Part shown: positions 12,065 to 21,430 of the stretch, piece after piece
How positions within the stretch are numbered: position 1 is the stretch's first letter
How the letters are laid out: the number at the start of each line of letters is the position of its first letter
DNA from: Anodontia alba
Lineage: Eukaryota > Mollusca > Bivalvia > Lucinida > Lucinidae
NCBI GenBank assembly: GCA_964016985.1
Contig: OZ024821.1
Span: 123,750,035 to 123,814,034 of the forward strand
DNA: 64,000 nucleotides
Direction of reading: 5' to 3'
Program-made: the position numbers and the translations under genes
Notes under the pieces: model-generated
The model's input: only the letters and a program-made list of their open reading frames with translations
Told to the model about the DNA's origin: nothing
Databases searched by the model: none

Positions 12065-12820
12065 TAAATTGCTCCGACGTCGAAACCTACGTCACTGCAA
12101 CATCGAAAACGACGTTCAGGACGTCATGATCAGTGCAGTGGACAGCGGCAATACTGTGTGCTGTTGTTATTATGGGGTAGGGTTGGGTTGAGTTAGGCAC
12201 TGGGCAAGTGGCAATGCAGTGGGCCATAATGCATATATTACAGTACTAACTGTGGGGAAGGGGCAGGGGGCGGTGGGTTGCGGCGGAAGGAATGCATACA
12301 TGCTATATGGGCTAAAAGCTGTGAGATAAGGCAAACTTTTAAGGGATATTTGACAAAATTCTGTGAGATGTCTTAAACATTACTTTGGAGCTCCCCCAAT
12401 ATAGTCTATTTTTTTTTTCATGTAAGAAGCATGTGAAAACCACAACAGTGTGTGATTAATGTTTATTTCTTCATAAAAGCTGTAGTAAAATGGTCTGAAA
12501 ATTCTTTTTGTGGGAATTGCCTTCCAGATCAGCCAAATTCTGTGAGGTTTTATCTCGCACTGTGAGATGTGGCATGTATGGGGGTGGGGAGGGTGTGGAG
12601 TGGGTTGTTGGGGCCAGGGTTAATGTAAATAGGCAATAAATTATAATACATACAATATATGGGACTTGCCATTGATATTTTGGGGGAAGGGGTGTTTGCT
12701 GTGGAGTGGGGAGCTGTGTTTTGATTTGCAAGAAAAAATCTGGCTCTGAAAAGTCTTTCCTGAAAATGGAAGAAAAAAATCGTGCTCACCTTTCTTGTAA
12801 TGCTTCTCAGTGTCTAATTT
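12065..12820. other. Intergenic DNA, no gene seen
   Basis: G/T-rich unique DNA. Short minus-strand frames here are proline/threonine-rich by composition only. Related short phrases about 'ctgtgagat' at 12,320-12,370 and 12,540-12,565 suggest an old duplication. Confidence 0.5.
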
Positions 12821-13100
12821 TATGCCCCCGCCTGCCAAAGGCAGCAGTGGGGCATATAGCATTTTCATTGCAGCAGTGGGGCATATAGCATTTTCATTGC
12901 GATGTAATGTTCGTACCTGCGTAAGTGTTTATGTCATGTTCATAACCAGAATCTAACAAAATTAATGTTTAAGTGCACAATCAAATTTTCATTGACATTT
13001 ATGTCCTGGTTTCTCTTGGATGTCATAACTTGGGTACCTTTCATTCTAGGAAGTTGAAATTTAGTTTATTACCTACCCAAACCTAAGCCTTCAGTTCTGT
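12820..13100. repeat. Interspersed repeat end with 'tgcccccgcctgcc' hairpin
   Basis: It begins with a hairpin-forming end (tgcccccgcctgcc and ggcagcagtggggca), and a 34-bp piece is duplicated in tandem at about 12,844-12,900. Similar ends occur at 25,655, 36,580 and 51,846, marking a dispersed family that starts tat-g-ccc and ends ggg-cata. Confidence 0.5.
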
Positions 13101-13103
13101 GCT

Positions 13104-15692
13104 AGAACAGAACAGAACAGAACAAAACTTTATTAATCAAACTACTTCTCAGGCCACACACAGGAAGCGTAAGAGAAGGAAGAAACTACATAATGAACAA
13201 AGCAAGTAACAAAGTTTACAAACAAACATTTTTCGCGTTACATTCTGTCCACACACATAAATACATACATACACACATATGCATGTGTGCAGGTACATAC
13301 ATACAGTAGTGCCAAGACCAAAGTACACCCAGCGCACCAGGTGTCAACTATGTCCAGACATGGAATGAACACCACGTCTAAACCCAGCCAACCCCATGCC
13401 CACCAGGGTGCAGCCCCCATGTACACGCAATAACTAAGTAGGAAAAAAAAACACAAAAAAAAAAACAACACACACATTATCCTATCCCCTCCACTGACTT
13501 TACACCAGTTCAACAGGAGGTTAACCATCTTCCATGAACAAATATGAAACCAGCAGAACTGGACCGAACTGAGCTAAACATTATTTGACTAAGTTCAGGC
13601 CACACGTGGCTTAAAAGAACATATATACAATGCATACAAACATACAAATGTGTAAACTAAAGGAGAAATTGAAGAATACACACACACAGACGCACCCACC
13701 AAAAAACATACACACACATACACAGTACTTAAATGACAGATGAGAACTTTTTCATTATTATATCTACAAATTTAGATAACTGAATAAGGTCTTTTACATT
13801 ATCAGTAGAGAGCAGTTCTTTAAATTTAATGACATTAGGTCTCTTGTAAAAATATGATTTCAAAAACTGCTTTCTTTCGGCTTGAAAATAATTACATATG
13901 AAGAGATAATGGAACTCGTCTCCAATGTCTTGTTTTGTACATAGATTACATTTTCTTTCATTGAGTGGAGTATTTTCCCATCGACCTGTTTCAACTGGGA
14001 GTCTATGGTTACTCAGTCTATATTTCAGTAGTGCACTGTGCTGCTTTTTATTTAACTTTACCAAATAGTTTTCTAACTTGATGTTCTGTTTGTAAAGGTA
14101 ATAATTTTTTCCTTTAGAATATAGATTTACTTTCTGATGCCAATCTTGAGTATGCAGATCAACCAAGGTTTCAGAAATTTGCCTTTTAACAGATGTTGGA
14201 TTTTCAATTATTCTTGTATTAAAAAGATCAAATCGTCCAACTGATATAAGTAATTCTTTTATGCTATGAATCCATTTATGTTGGTATTCTCCACTGCAGT
14301 GTTGGTGATAAAGTATGTCATACAATAATTTAGATAATTTTGATTCTTTGCCATTAATAGTATTCATCCAGAAGCCAATCAAACTCGTTTTAATGGTTAC
14401 ATCAATGGGTCTGCGACCAAGCTCTGCATGTAGCATATATATTGGGGTGCTCTTTTTTGAGTTTGTGATGTATCTCAAGAATTCATTATGAAGATTTTCA
14501 ATAAGTTGAGCCTTTTCAAATGCCCATACCTCACAGCCATATAAGGCTATTGGTAAAATAGTGTGATCGAATAATTGCAGTTGTAAATCAATAGGAAGAT
14601 TCAAGGACCTGATTCTTTTGTGTAAAAGGTGCATAGCTTTCTTTGCCTGGTCATAGTTGTGCTTAATAGCCTTTGAAAAACTTCTACTTTTGGTGAAAAC
14701 TACACCTAAGTATTTGAAGTCCTTACATATTGGAATTTTGTTTTCACCAATTCTGAAGTCAAAACGATCATCATTACGTGTTCCAAAAATTAAAATCTTG
14801 GTCTTATCGTAATTGATGTCAAGCTTCCATAATTTTGAGTATTCATGAAACACATTCAAACAGTGCTGGAAACTTTTTTCATCAGTGGCAAAAATAACTG
14901 TGTCATCTGCATAGAGTAAAACAAACAGCTTCAGGTAAAAATAAACATCATCAGAAGCAAATTCTACATCAATACCAGGACATTTCTTAGACACAAGAAA
15001 GCTTTCAAGATCATTCAGAAATAAGGCAAATAAGACAGGTGACAGATTTTCACCTTGTCGGACTCCTCTAAAACAACGGAAAAAATCTGACTGATTACCG
15101 TTGAATGAAACACATGATTTAATTTCTTGGTACATGTTAAAGACAATACGAAAGAATTTCCCATTAATATTGTTTGCCAGTAATTTTGACCACAATCCTA
15201 CACGCCACACAGTCAAAAGCTTTGCTAAAATCTACAAAAGAGCAGAATAGCTTTAACTTTTTGGATTTCAAAATTTCACTAAGAGCATGTAGAGCAAAAA
15301 TATGATCGTTTGTAGAATATCCAGCTCTAAAACAAGCTTGATTTTCATTCAAAATATCATAAGTATTGAGAAATTCATTTAGTCGTAAGTTGAGTACTGC
15401 TGTGAAAAGTTTGCCAAAGCAGCTTAAAATTGTTATTGGTCTGTAATTCTCAGGCTGTGAAGGATCTCCTTTATGCTTGTAAATGGGCCTTATAATTCCT
15501 TCTAACCAGGCATCTGGCAAAATTCCAGTTTCAAGAATCAAATTGAAAAAAGAATTATACAATGGCATCATTATATTAGAAGTACTCTTTATGTATTCAT
15601 TTATGATATGATCATTTCCACATGCTTTATTATTCTTTAAAGACTTGATGCATTTTAAGATTTCACAGTCAGTAATAGGTGAGTTCAAAATT
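13104..15692 (-). pseudogene. 5'-truncated LINE: reverse transcriptase plus 3' end
   Basis: The minus-strand reading frame covers the RT fingers and palm: NNKACGNDHI, then a PIYKHKGDP stretch and the FVDFSKAFD motif, then in a second frame GVRQGENLSP and the catalytic LLYADDT box. A long thumb/C-terminal part follows, with a Cys-Cys-His-Cys arrangement (CNLC...HYLFIC) common at LINE C-termini. The two frames (15,688-15,164 and 15,216-13,729) join at 15,195-15,215, where loss of two bases would explain the shift. The 3' UTR ends at about 13,105 with AATAAAG and a short GTTCT-repeat tail. The endonuclease domain is missing, cut at 15,692 by the GC-rich block. The clade is uncertain. Confidence 0.85.
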
Positions 15693-15806
15693 GAGATGCC
15701 CCTAGGTCATGCCCTATGATGAGGCTAGGAGTAGTATAGGGAATGTGGATTTTGGGCCACCCCCAGATCGGGCCCCAAAAGGGCTCCCATGTACACAAAC
15801 AATTGG

Positions 15807-15843
15807 CAGCTACGTCGAGACGCTCCCACGTAGACAAACAATT
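15807..15843. repeat. Outer inverted repeat of GC-rich block, left copy
   Basis: The core gtcgagacgctcccac plus tagacaaacaatt is matched in inverted orientation at 21,368-21,411, with a few small insertions. A diverged direct copy lies 42 bp to the left (about 15,780-15,804). A second matching segment (catagtgagagcccctgggg, 15,930-15,950) pairs with about 21,336-21,362. Confidence 0.65.
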
Positions 15844-15983
15844 CTGTATGTATGTCTAGACGACTTCCTCGGGCGTGCGGCCGCGCTTCGGCTCTTCCTG
15901 AGGCCCGAGTCCCTGTGGCCCCCAAGTGAGCATAGTGAGAGCCCCTGGGGATGGCCCCCACCCTCGGCGGCCTGGGGGGCTCT

Positions 15984-16360
15984 ACTATAGCGCATTTTTT
16001 GTCAGGGCTACCGATGTTTCAGCTACCATTTTTGGAGGCACGCTCACATCCCTATTTCCAGTGGAGACCAATGGCCAGGCGCCCAAGGCAAGGGTTGGGG
16101 CCCGCCCCACCCCCTGGCGGGCCCCCAACCCTCGCCGACCCGGCTATTAAATAAGTGAGGATATACCACTACAAGCAGCATGCCTTACTATTGTGCATTT
16201 TTTGTCAGGGCTACCGATGTTTCGGCTACCATTTTTGGAGGCACGCACACGTCCCTATTTCCAGTGGAGACCAAAGGGATGCCAAGAAAAACACAAGTCT
16301 CCGTGAGATCGGGATACACGCAGCAAAGGGGAGAGCAGGGCACTCCGTATTCGGCAAGGC
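15984..16360. repeat. Inner inverted repeat of GC-rich block, left arm (partly doubled)
   Basis: A unit beginning gcattttttgtcagggctac and containing ccatttttggaggcacgc appears at 15,984-16,085 and again at 16,184-16,360. The second, longer copy continues to agcaaaggggagagcagg and tccgtattcggcaaggc. This arm is matched in reverse at 20,566-20,712. Confidence 0.8.
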
Positions 16361-16464
16361 TTGGAGACTGCCATTTTTCGGGTCGCCCAAATTTCCAATT
16401 AGACAGACAGTAGCCCAAGACATACCGAGCAACTAACATGACACGGGTGCGCCAGAGCTACTAG

Positions 16465-19112
16465 ATGGCGGTGCAACCAACATTTGGGCCTACAGTCCGA
16501 AAAGGCCGTATCCTCCCACCTTCTCCTGGAGAATGCGCACGAGAGCAATCTTGTGTCGGACATCTCCAAGGTCGACTATCTGGCAGGCAACCTGGGCCGC
16601 ACGCACCTGCGCCCCCTCCCCGGCCTTCCGACGTTCGACGATGATGTCTATGTCTTCGGCTACTTGCGCCGCAAGGACTGCGTGGTCCATGGCGAGTGCC
16701 TCACTTGCAGAACCTGAGAGGACAGCTCCGCGAAGAACACCATTGCGCGGATATCTACCGCTGTCCGCTAGAGTATGGGGATGGCCCCCGATGGCACTAC
16801 TCACGGCCACATACAGACGAACATCGTCCACACACTTGCAAAAACACTTGCGAGACAATGCCGAAGGCAGTGCCATCCGAGCGACAGTCTCCAGGATCGA
16901 GTTCGACACCGACAAAAAGGCGCAGGCGAAGTGGCGAGAGCTGTTCCCGGAGACAGAACCGGCTGGTACCTTCCTGGCAAAGGTGGATGTGTCCGAAATC
17001 CCTATGGATGAGCTGCAAGCCTCCTTGCCAGCCTTCGAACGGCTGCTGTTGGCTCACGGCTACAGCCTCTATTGTATCGACTACACACAAGATTTCTCTG
17101 GGGTCTTCGACTGGGAGGCGCTCGTGGACCACCTCTGCGCTTCCGAAGGCTTCCGCAACAAAAGGCGACCTGGCCTCCGCCATGCGCGCAGACGTGCCCA
17201 AGATATTGGCGAACACCGGCAGTTTTGGGGACCATGTCTGCACATAGGTGTGCACAAGCAAAGCTGGGTACACGGTCCGAACGAAGTTGTACAACAAGGT
17301 GGGTTGAACTTCGAGGCGGGCGAGGTCCGCAAGCCCATCGGCTGCCATCTGGCCAACTATGCCGACTGTCTGAACGTGCATCTGCGCCGCACCTTCTTGC
17401 ATCCCGATGTACAGGCCCGGGGCTGCACTCGCATCGAAGTCTCTGTACGCCTGCCGCGGGGGGGGACCTCTCGGCGGACACGGCCATAGAGGTGGTGGCG
17501 GAAGCTTTGGCCCTGGTCTCCCCCTCGGATCTGCCGGAGGAACAAGGCCTGTTTGTGGCCCAGCCGCCCGCCAAGCAGTGGAAGAACATGGCCCTGTGCC
17601 TCGACTGGTGTCTTGTCCTGGCCAACCGGCAGCAGGGGTCGATATTCGCCACCTGGTACGCGCACATGACAACAGGCCGGGTCTCGGGTGTCTGGGTCCG
17701 GCCCACCAAGGCAAACGCAGACAAAGAGGAGACCTGGGAGAGGGCCGTAGAGTGGGCCGCGGCCGACTTTGGGTTCCGCGCATGCCCCATCTTCTGGGTC
17801 GACATTCTGGGAGCCAACGAGGAGGGCGTAGAGGTGGGACCGCTCCGATGCTATACCAAGGACGCCGATGCAGGCACAGTCTTGGCGGCTAGAAAACAAC
17901 CTACACAGTTGCATCTAAATGGTCCCGACCCCGGAATCCTCCTGCCGCCCTCTGCCTTGGTTTCGTGGGTTTGGAGGGCCAACAAGTGCCATGCGGTCGG
18001 CATAGAGACCTAGGCCTTCCACCTCCTAGAGGTGCCCGAAATTGCACAGGGCCGCGCAATCTCTACGCTCACGACCAGGAACCGCGTAAAGCGTCTCCAA
18101 CATATCCGCAACTCGGCGAACGCCGAAGGCTGGCAGCGACGTGCTTGGGCTCGACTAGAGGCAGAACAGCAACAACACGAGGAAGAGCAGCGACGTCGAG
18201 CCGAAGAGATGGAACGCCTTTCCCAGCTGGTGGCCGGATATAGGCGATATGCAGAAAAGTTGCAGCAGAAGCGCGTCGAGATCGAAGACACCCTGCGCAC
18301 CCAATCGGGCAAAGTGGCGGACATACCCAGTGGTCGCAAATGGCTCGTCCTGGGATACAGACGTTCCCGCGCAACAACGGCACAGAGAGTTGTGTTGCGC
18401 TGTTGCGAAGCAACAACCGACGATGACAGTTGCCAAGCAACTGCTTTAGGTGTGTGGGCAACGCAGGGGCTCGAAAGGATACTCGATGGGTGTGCCTACG
18501 TCTTCGAATCGGACACAGACAAATACGGGAGGACAACCTTCTGGCTTCCTCCCGTTGGCCCTGGCAAGCTCTCGGGGCTGGAGATTGAGATAGACCCGGC
18601 CAGGGTATTCCAGTTAGAGGGACGGCCGCAAGGTCTCTTGGAACCCGATCCGGGTCGTTGCCGCCCCAGGCCCCCAGCGCCTGGTCACCTCCAGGCTCTG
18701 GCCGAAAAAGAGCAGAAGCACCAGGCGCAGCTGGAGGCCGAGCAACGGGCACAAGAGCAATCTCGTCTCCTAGAAGCCCCAGCAAATCCCAAGGACACCA
18801 AGAAGGCGCTCGACCTGCCATCCAGCGAATACCTCTGCCGGCGCTATGCCTCGACGACCTTCCGCGGCGCGCCCCGCACTCTTCCCCTACTGGTTTCGGC
18901 CAGCGAGGATGGAGAGCCTGCGACGGACTTGGAAACGCCGACCTACGGGTACTTCCTCAAGGGGGAGGTCGTGGTGATCGGCGGTATCGAGGCGCTGCAA
19001 AAGGCACACGCCCCCCCTGCTCTGCTACCTGGGCACGGAGTGGACGACACCTCAGAAGAAGAAGGACCGCCTGGCTGCCCATGCCACAGTTCGCAAAGCG
19101 AACGCCGTCTAG
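16465..19112 (+). pseudogene. Large gene of GC-rich block; rolling-circle initiator-like motif order
   Basis: Protein-like sequence of roughly 850-880 residues is spread over all three plus frames, broken by at least eight lesions: stops at 16,715-16,717, 17,245-17,247 and 18,011-18,013, and frame changes near 16,840, 17,160, 17,300, 17,450 and 19,010. A likely start is ATG 16,465. Visible motifs in order are CIDYTQDFSG (about 17,072), RTKLYNK (about 17,280) and CTRIEVS (about 17,425). The order acidic pair, then K/R-x-x-Y-x-K, then R-x-E resembles rolling-circle replication initiators of the Rep_trans/RstA type; this is a resemblance and not a domain hit. The C-terminal half has two Gln/Glu/Arg-rich coiled coils (about 18,150-18,290 and 18,690-18,780). 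A short insertion rich in 'gttgcgaagcaac' interrupts it at 18,360-18,450. The end at TAG 19,110 meets the convergent gene's stop. I do not recognise the family with certainty. Confidence 0.5.
18402..18441. repeat. Two copies of palindromic 13-mer GTTGCNNNGCAAC
   Basis: Copies at 18,402-18,414 (gttgcgaagcaac) and 18,429-18,441 (gttgccaagcaac). Another exact form is at 20,046-20,058 (gttgcaaagcaac), a near match at 20,165-20,177, and half-matches recur in each unit of the 53-bp array. They lie inside coding sequence of several genes. Confidence 0.7.
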
Positions 19113-20032
19113 ACCACCACGGTCCCGCCGTAGATGCAAAACAACACTCCCCTGCGACACCCCATGGCGTAGAGCTCCCCAGGCTCCCAACCCAACCATT
19201 TTTTGGCCGTTTCTGTGCGATACGCTGCAGTATGGTCACGCCGCTCGCGCTCTAGGTCCTCGAGCGACTCCCAGAAATGCTTCTCGGGCCCACTGTCGTA
19301 TGCATTTTGCTGCTCCTGGAACAGCTCGAACGAGAAGTGCGGTGTGTAGCCTTTTCTGCGAACTATTTCCATGCCTACTTGTTGCTTTGCAATGGCAGAT
19401 TCTATAACAACCGCCTGCGTCCAATTGCCATATCTTGGCAGTGTCTCGCTGTTGCCGTTCCTCCGGAACAATTGCAGAGCAAAGACAAGCACTTTCCCAT
19501 CTCTACACAGCACTTGCTTCGCTGTTGTGAAACAAAGACAAGCACTTTCCCATCTCTACACAGCACTTGCTTCACTGTTGCGAAACAAAGACAAGCACTT
19601 TCCCATCTCTACACAGCACTTGCTTCACTGTGGCAAAACAAAGACAAGCACTTTCCCATCTGTACACAGCACTTGCTTCGCTGTTGCGAAAAAAGACAAG
19701 CACTTTCCCATCTCTACACAGCACCTGCTTCGCTGTTGCGAAACAAAGACAAGCACTTTCCCATCTCTACACGGCACATGCAGAGCAACTTTCCAGGATT
19801 TCCCATCTAGAGAGATGGGGAAGTATGGGACATAGTCGCTGTGTCCCAGGGGCAGATAGAGGAAATCTGGGCCCTTCAGGGCCAGCTGTTGGCAGCTGAA
19901 GCAAAAAAACACTTTGGCATCGGGTCCACAAGACTCTACAAGATATGGCGCGACGAGTCTGTATTGTCCGCAACAGCCTGCCGACCCTCCTCTTTTGGCT
20001 CCGCCAGTGCGCTGCAGTGCACAAAACCTCAT
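19109..20032 (-). pseudogene. Minus-strand gene of GC-rich block, split by a tandem expansion
   Basis: From a minus-strand ATG at 20,032 the frame reads a Cys-containing stretch (FFCFSC) and then a Pro/Tyr/Leu-rich globular-looking part (LYLPLGHSDYVPYF). After the 53-bp array it continues in the same frame with GYTPHFSFELFQEQQ and an acidic, helical C-terminus (WESLEDLERERRDH), ending at a stop at 19,111-19,109. The array interrupts it; the excess length of the array is 264 bp, a multiple of three, so both sides stay in one frame. No family recognised. Its stop overlaps the stop of the large gene in a single CTAG. Confidence 0.45.
19482..19785. repeat. 53-bp tandem repeat, six copies
   Basis: The phrase ctctacac recurs at 19,501, 19,554, 19,607, 19,660 (ctgtacac), 19,712 and 19,765: spacings 53, 53, 53, 52 and 53. 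The units are nearly identical (core acaagcactttcccatctct) and each contains a ttcgctgttgcgaaa stretch related to the 13-mer. It is short, regular and spacerless, so it is a minisatellite and not a CRISPR array. Confidence 0.95.
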
Positions 20033-20321
20033 GCCCTACGGAGGCGTTGCAAAGCAACAACAACAAGCACCAAGCCCCACTTTCGAAGACTTCTGCAAAA
20101 GGCTGGAGGGACTGGAGTCCCAAGCAGGGCACTCTACAAGACTGCTGGCGGAGGTGCTGGCCCAGTTGGCAAGCAACAATGCCCAAGACGCCTTTCTCGA
20201 CGAGCTGGAGGATATTACGAAGGAACTAGCCACCACAGCGTCGAGACACGCAGACACACTGGAGGAGGCCCGCCACGAGCAGACAGAGACCAGGATGGCC
20301 TCCAGAAAGTTGGACAGATGA
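20031..20321 (+). CDS. Small coiled-coil protein of GC-rich block
   Basis: An intact frame of 96 residues from ATG 20,031: a Gln run (KQQQQ), then an acidic, strongly helical sequence (FEDFCKRLEGLE, then LDELEDITKELATTAS) predicted as coiled coil, ending in a basic tail. No family recognised. The start ATG overlaps the ATG of the minus-strand gene in one CATG. The frame is open upstream to 19,914, so the start is not certain. The stop TGA overlaps the start of the next gene. The Gln run lies on a GTTGCAAAGCAAC element. Confidence 0.45.
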   Translation: MPYGGVAKQQQQAPSPTFEDFCKRLEGLESQAGHSTRLLAEVLAQLASNNAQDAFLDELEDITKELATTASRHADTLEEARHEQTETRMASRKLDR

Positions 20322-20536
20322 TGGAAACGGCCCAAAAATGGACGTACATTTCCCTCGCTGCAATACTCGTCTGGAAAGACGTCGGGGCAACCTGGAAGCA
20401 ATGCACGCCAGTTGCCGTCGGGCGCGATGTTGTGCAGCAACAGGAAAAACAAGGGCATACTGCCGTGCGTCCACCTCCGCCAGTAGATGCGGAGCAACGC
20501 GCAAAACCCGGGGACCTCTTCTACATGGCTGGCTAG
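20318..20536 (+). CDS. Small membrane protein of GC-rich block
   Basis: An intact 72-residue frame starts at ATG 20,318 within the ATGA that ends the previous gene. Near its start is a hydrophobic stretch (WTYISLAAILVW) that could be a short membrane segment, followed by a Gln-rich and Pro-rich (PPPP) tail. The next in-frame stop is at 20,534. The frame is also open upstream, so translation might begin earlier. No family recognised. The stop-start overlap is typical of compact viral or plasmid genomes and unusual for bivalve nuclear genes. Confidence 0.4.
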   Translation: MMETAQKWTYISLAAILVWKDVGATWKQCTPVAVGRDVVQQQEKQGHTAVRPPPPVDAEQRAKPGDLFYMAG

Positions 20537-20565
20537 GTGTTGTTTCTCCAACTGCTTTTAGCTCC

Positions 20566-20712
20566 GCCAAGGCAGGAGCCTTGCCGAATACGGAGTACCC
20601 TGCTCTCCCCTTTGCTGCTTGTCTCGCGGAGATTTGCGTTTTTCGTGTGCGTGCCTCCAAAAATGGTAGCCGAAACATCGGTAGCCCTGACAAAAGTGCG
20701 CTATAGTATTTT
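20566..20712. repeat. Inner inverted repeat of GC-rich block, right arm
   Basis: The reverse complement of 16,184-16,360, lacking an internal piece of about 34 bp (the tccctatttccagtggagac segment). It contains gcgtgcctccaaaaatgg and ggtagccctgacaaaagtgc. It lies between the small plus genes and the rightmost minus gene. Confidence 0.8.
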
Positions 20713-20775
20713 GGGCTACCAGAATTCGCCTGCGTCGGCTCGGATAGCTCGGGCTGTGCCCCAAAAATGGCACCC

Positions 20776-21300
20776 CTATGCCACCTTTCCTGAGGAACTA
20801 TGGCTTGCCATGTCTCCGTTGTCCCGCCGGCATGCTGGTGTGTTGTTCGTCGAGCGCCTTTTTGGTGTCCAGTAGTGTGGGGCGTTGCTAGCGTGCCTAT
20901 ATCCGCTGCCAAATACAGTCTTCTCCTCTGCCACATCTACACTCTTCCTGTTCGCAGTTTTGTTGCATGTCGGATTGACCAGTAGAGACACGTCGTCTTT
21001 GTTTTGGATGTTCCACACCGCTTTGTTGGCCGGAAGCTTTTTTTTGAGCTCCCAGCGCTTCTCTTGTGTTCCACCAGCCTCTGGATGTTACTGTTCCTCT
21101 GGAACATTGGCCTCTCCGGTCTCTTGGCCCTCTCGTGTTCCACCGGCCTCTGGTTGTTGCCGTTCCTCTGGAACAATGGCCTCTCCAGTCTCTTGGCCCT
21201 CTTGTGTTCTACCGGAGGAACTGCCCCAGAACCCTTGGCAAGCCGTTGCTCGAATGGAGTCTCTATTGGTGCAAACTTGTGGAACTTGTGGACGCCCCAC
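20776..21300 (-). pseudogene. Minus-strand hydrophilic gene of GC-rich block with 23-residue repeats
   Basis: A minus-strand frame of about 175 codons has one internal stop (21,090-21,088). The N-terminal part carries a 69-bp, 23-residue repeat (words EGQETGEA, PEERQQPEAGGT); the internal stop lies where a repeat copy should have Arg, so CGA to TGA is likely. After the repeats it turns basic and polar (PHYWTPKRRSTNN) and ends at 20,776. The N-terminal limit is unclear. It looks like a disordered protein; no family recognised. Confidence 0.4.
21060..21215. repeat. 69-bp tandem repeat, about 2.3 copies
   Basis: The word gtgtt before cacc/tacc recurs at 21,066, 21,135 and 21,204, exactly 69 bp apart, so every copy is read in the same frame. 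The unit contains gttcctctggaaca. Confidence 0.9.
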
Positions 21301-21367
21301 CGGTCTCCATTGCTTTGCCGTGCACGACGATGCCGTCCCCAGGGGCTCGGGCTCTCGCTATGCCGGC

Positions 21368-21411
21368 AATTGTTTGTGTTTGTCTATGTGGGAGAGCGTC
21401 TCGACTGTAGC
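21368..21411. repeat. Outer inverted repeat of GC-rich block, right copy
   Basis: Inverted match of 15,807-15,843 (tgtctatgtggg, gagcgtctcgac). The GC-rich composition ends within about 20 bp of this repeat, so it lies close to the true right edge. Confidence 0.65.
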
Positions 21412-21430
21412 ATCGCCTCAAGACCCCAAC

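Larger units (their letters stand above)
15705..21430. mobile_element. GC-rich replicon-like insertion, unclassified
   Basis: A 5.7-kb block visibly much richer in G and C than its AT-rich flanks. It carries inverted-repeat arms near both ends and tightly packed protein-like frames on both strands with strong G/C at third positions. In order these are a large plus-strand gene (16.46-19.11 kb), a minus gene (20.03-19.11 kb), two overlapping small plus genes (20.03-20.54 kb) and a minus gene (about 21.30-20.78 kb). Most are broken by stops and frameshifts. No integrase, transposase, reverse transcriptase or capsid motif is recognisable. The dense packing without introns is unlike host genes. 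A decayed plasmid-like or virus-like element is my best inference; a transposon of unknown class or foreign DNA are alternatives. Confidence 0.6.

Noticed and set aside
13238..13528. 96-codon minus-strand Cys/Phe-rich frame
   Set aside because: Lies in the 3' UTR of the LINE; hydrophobic only by T-rich composition.
16797..17817. Long minus-strand frames opposite the large gene of the GC-rich block (up to 328 codons)
   Set aside because: High GC removes stops on all frames. The plus frames show globular motifs and high third-position G/C, while the minus frames are Arg/Pro/Ser-rich shadows.
19482..19785. CRISPR-like repeat array
   Set aside because: Units are contiguous 53-bp tandem copies without unique spacers, and the host is eukaryotic.
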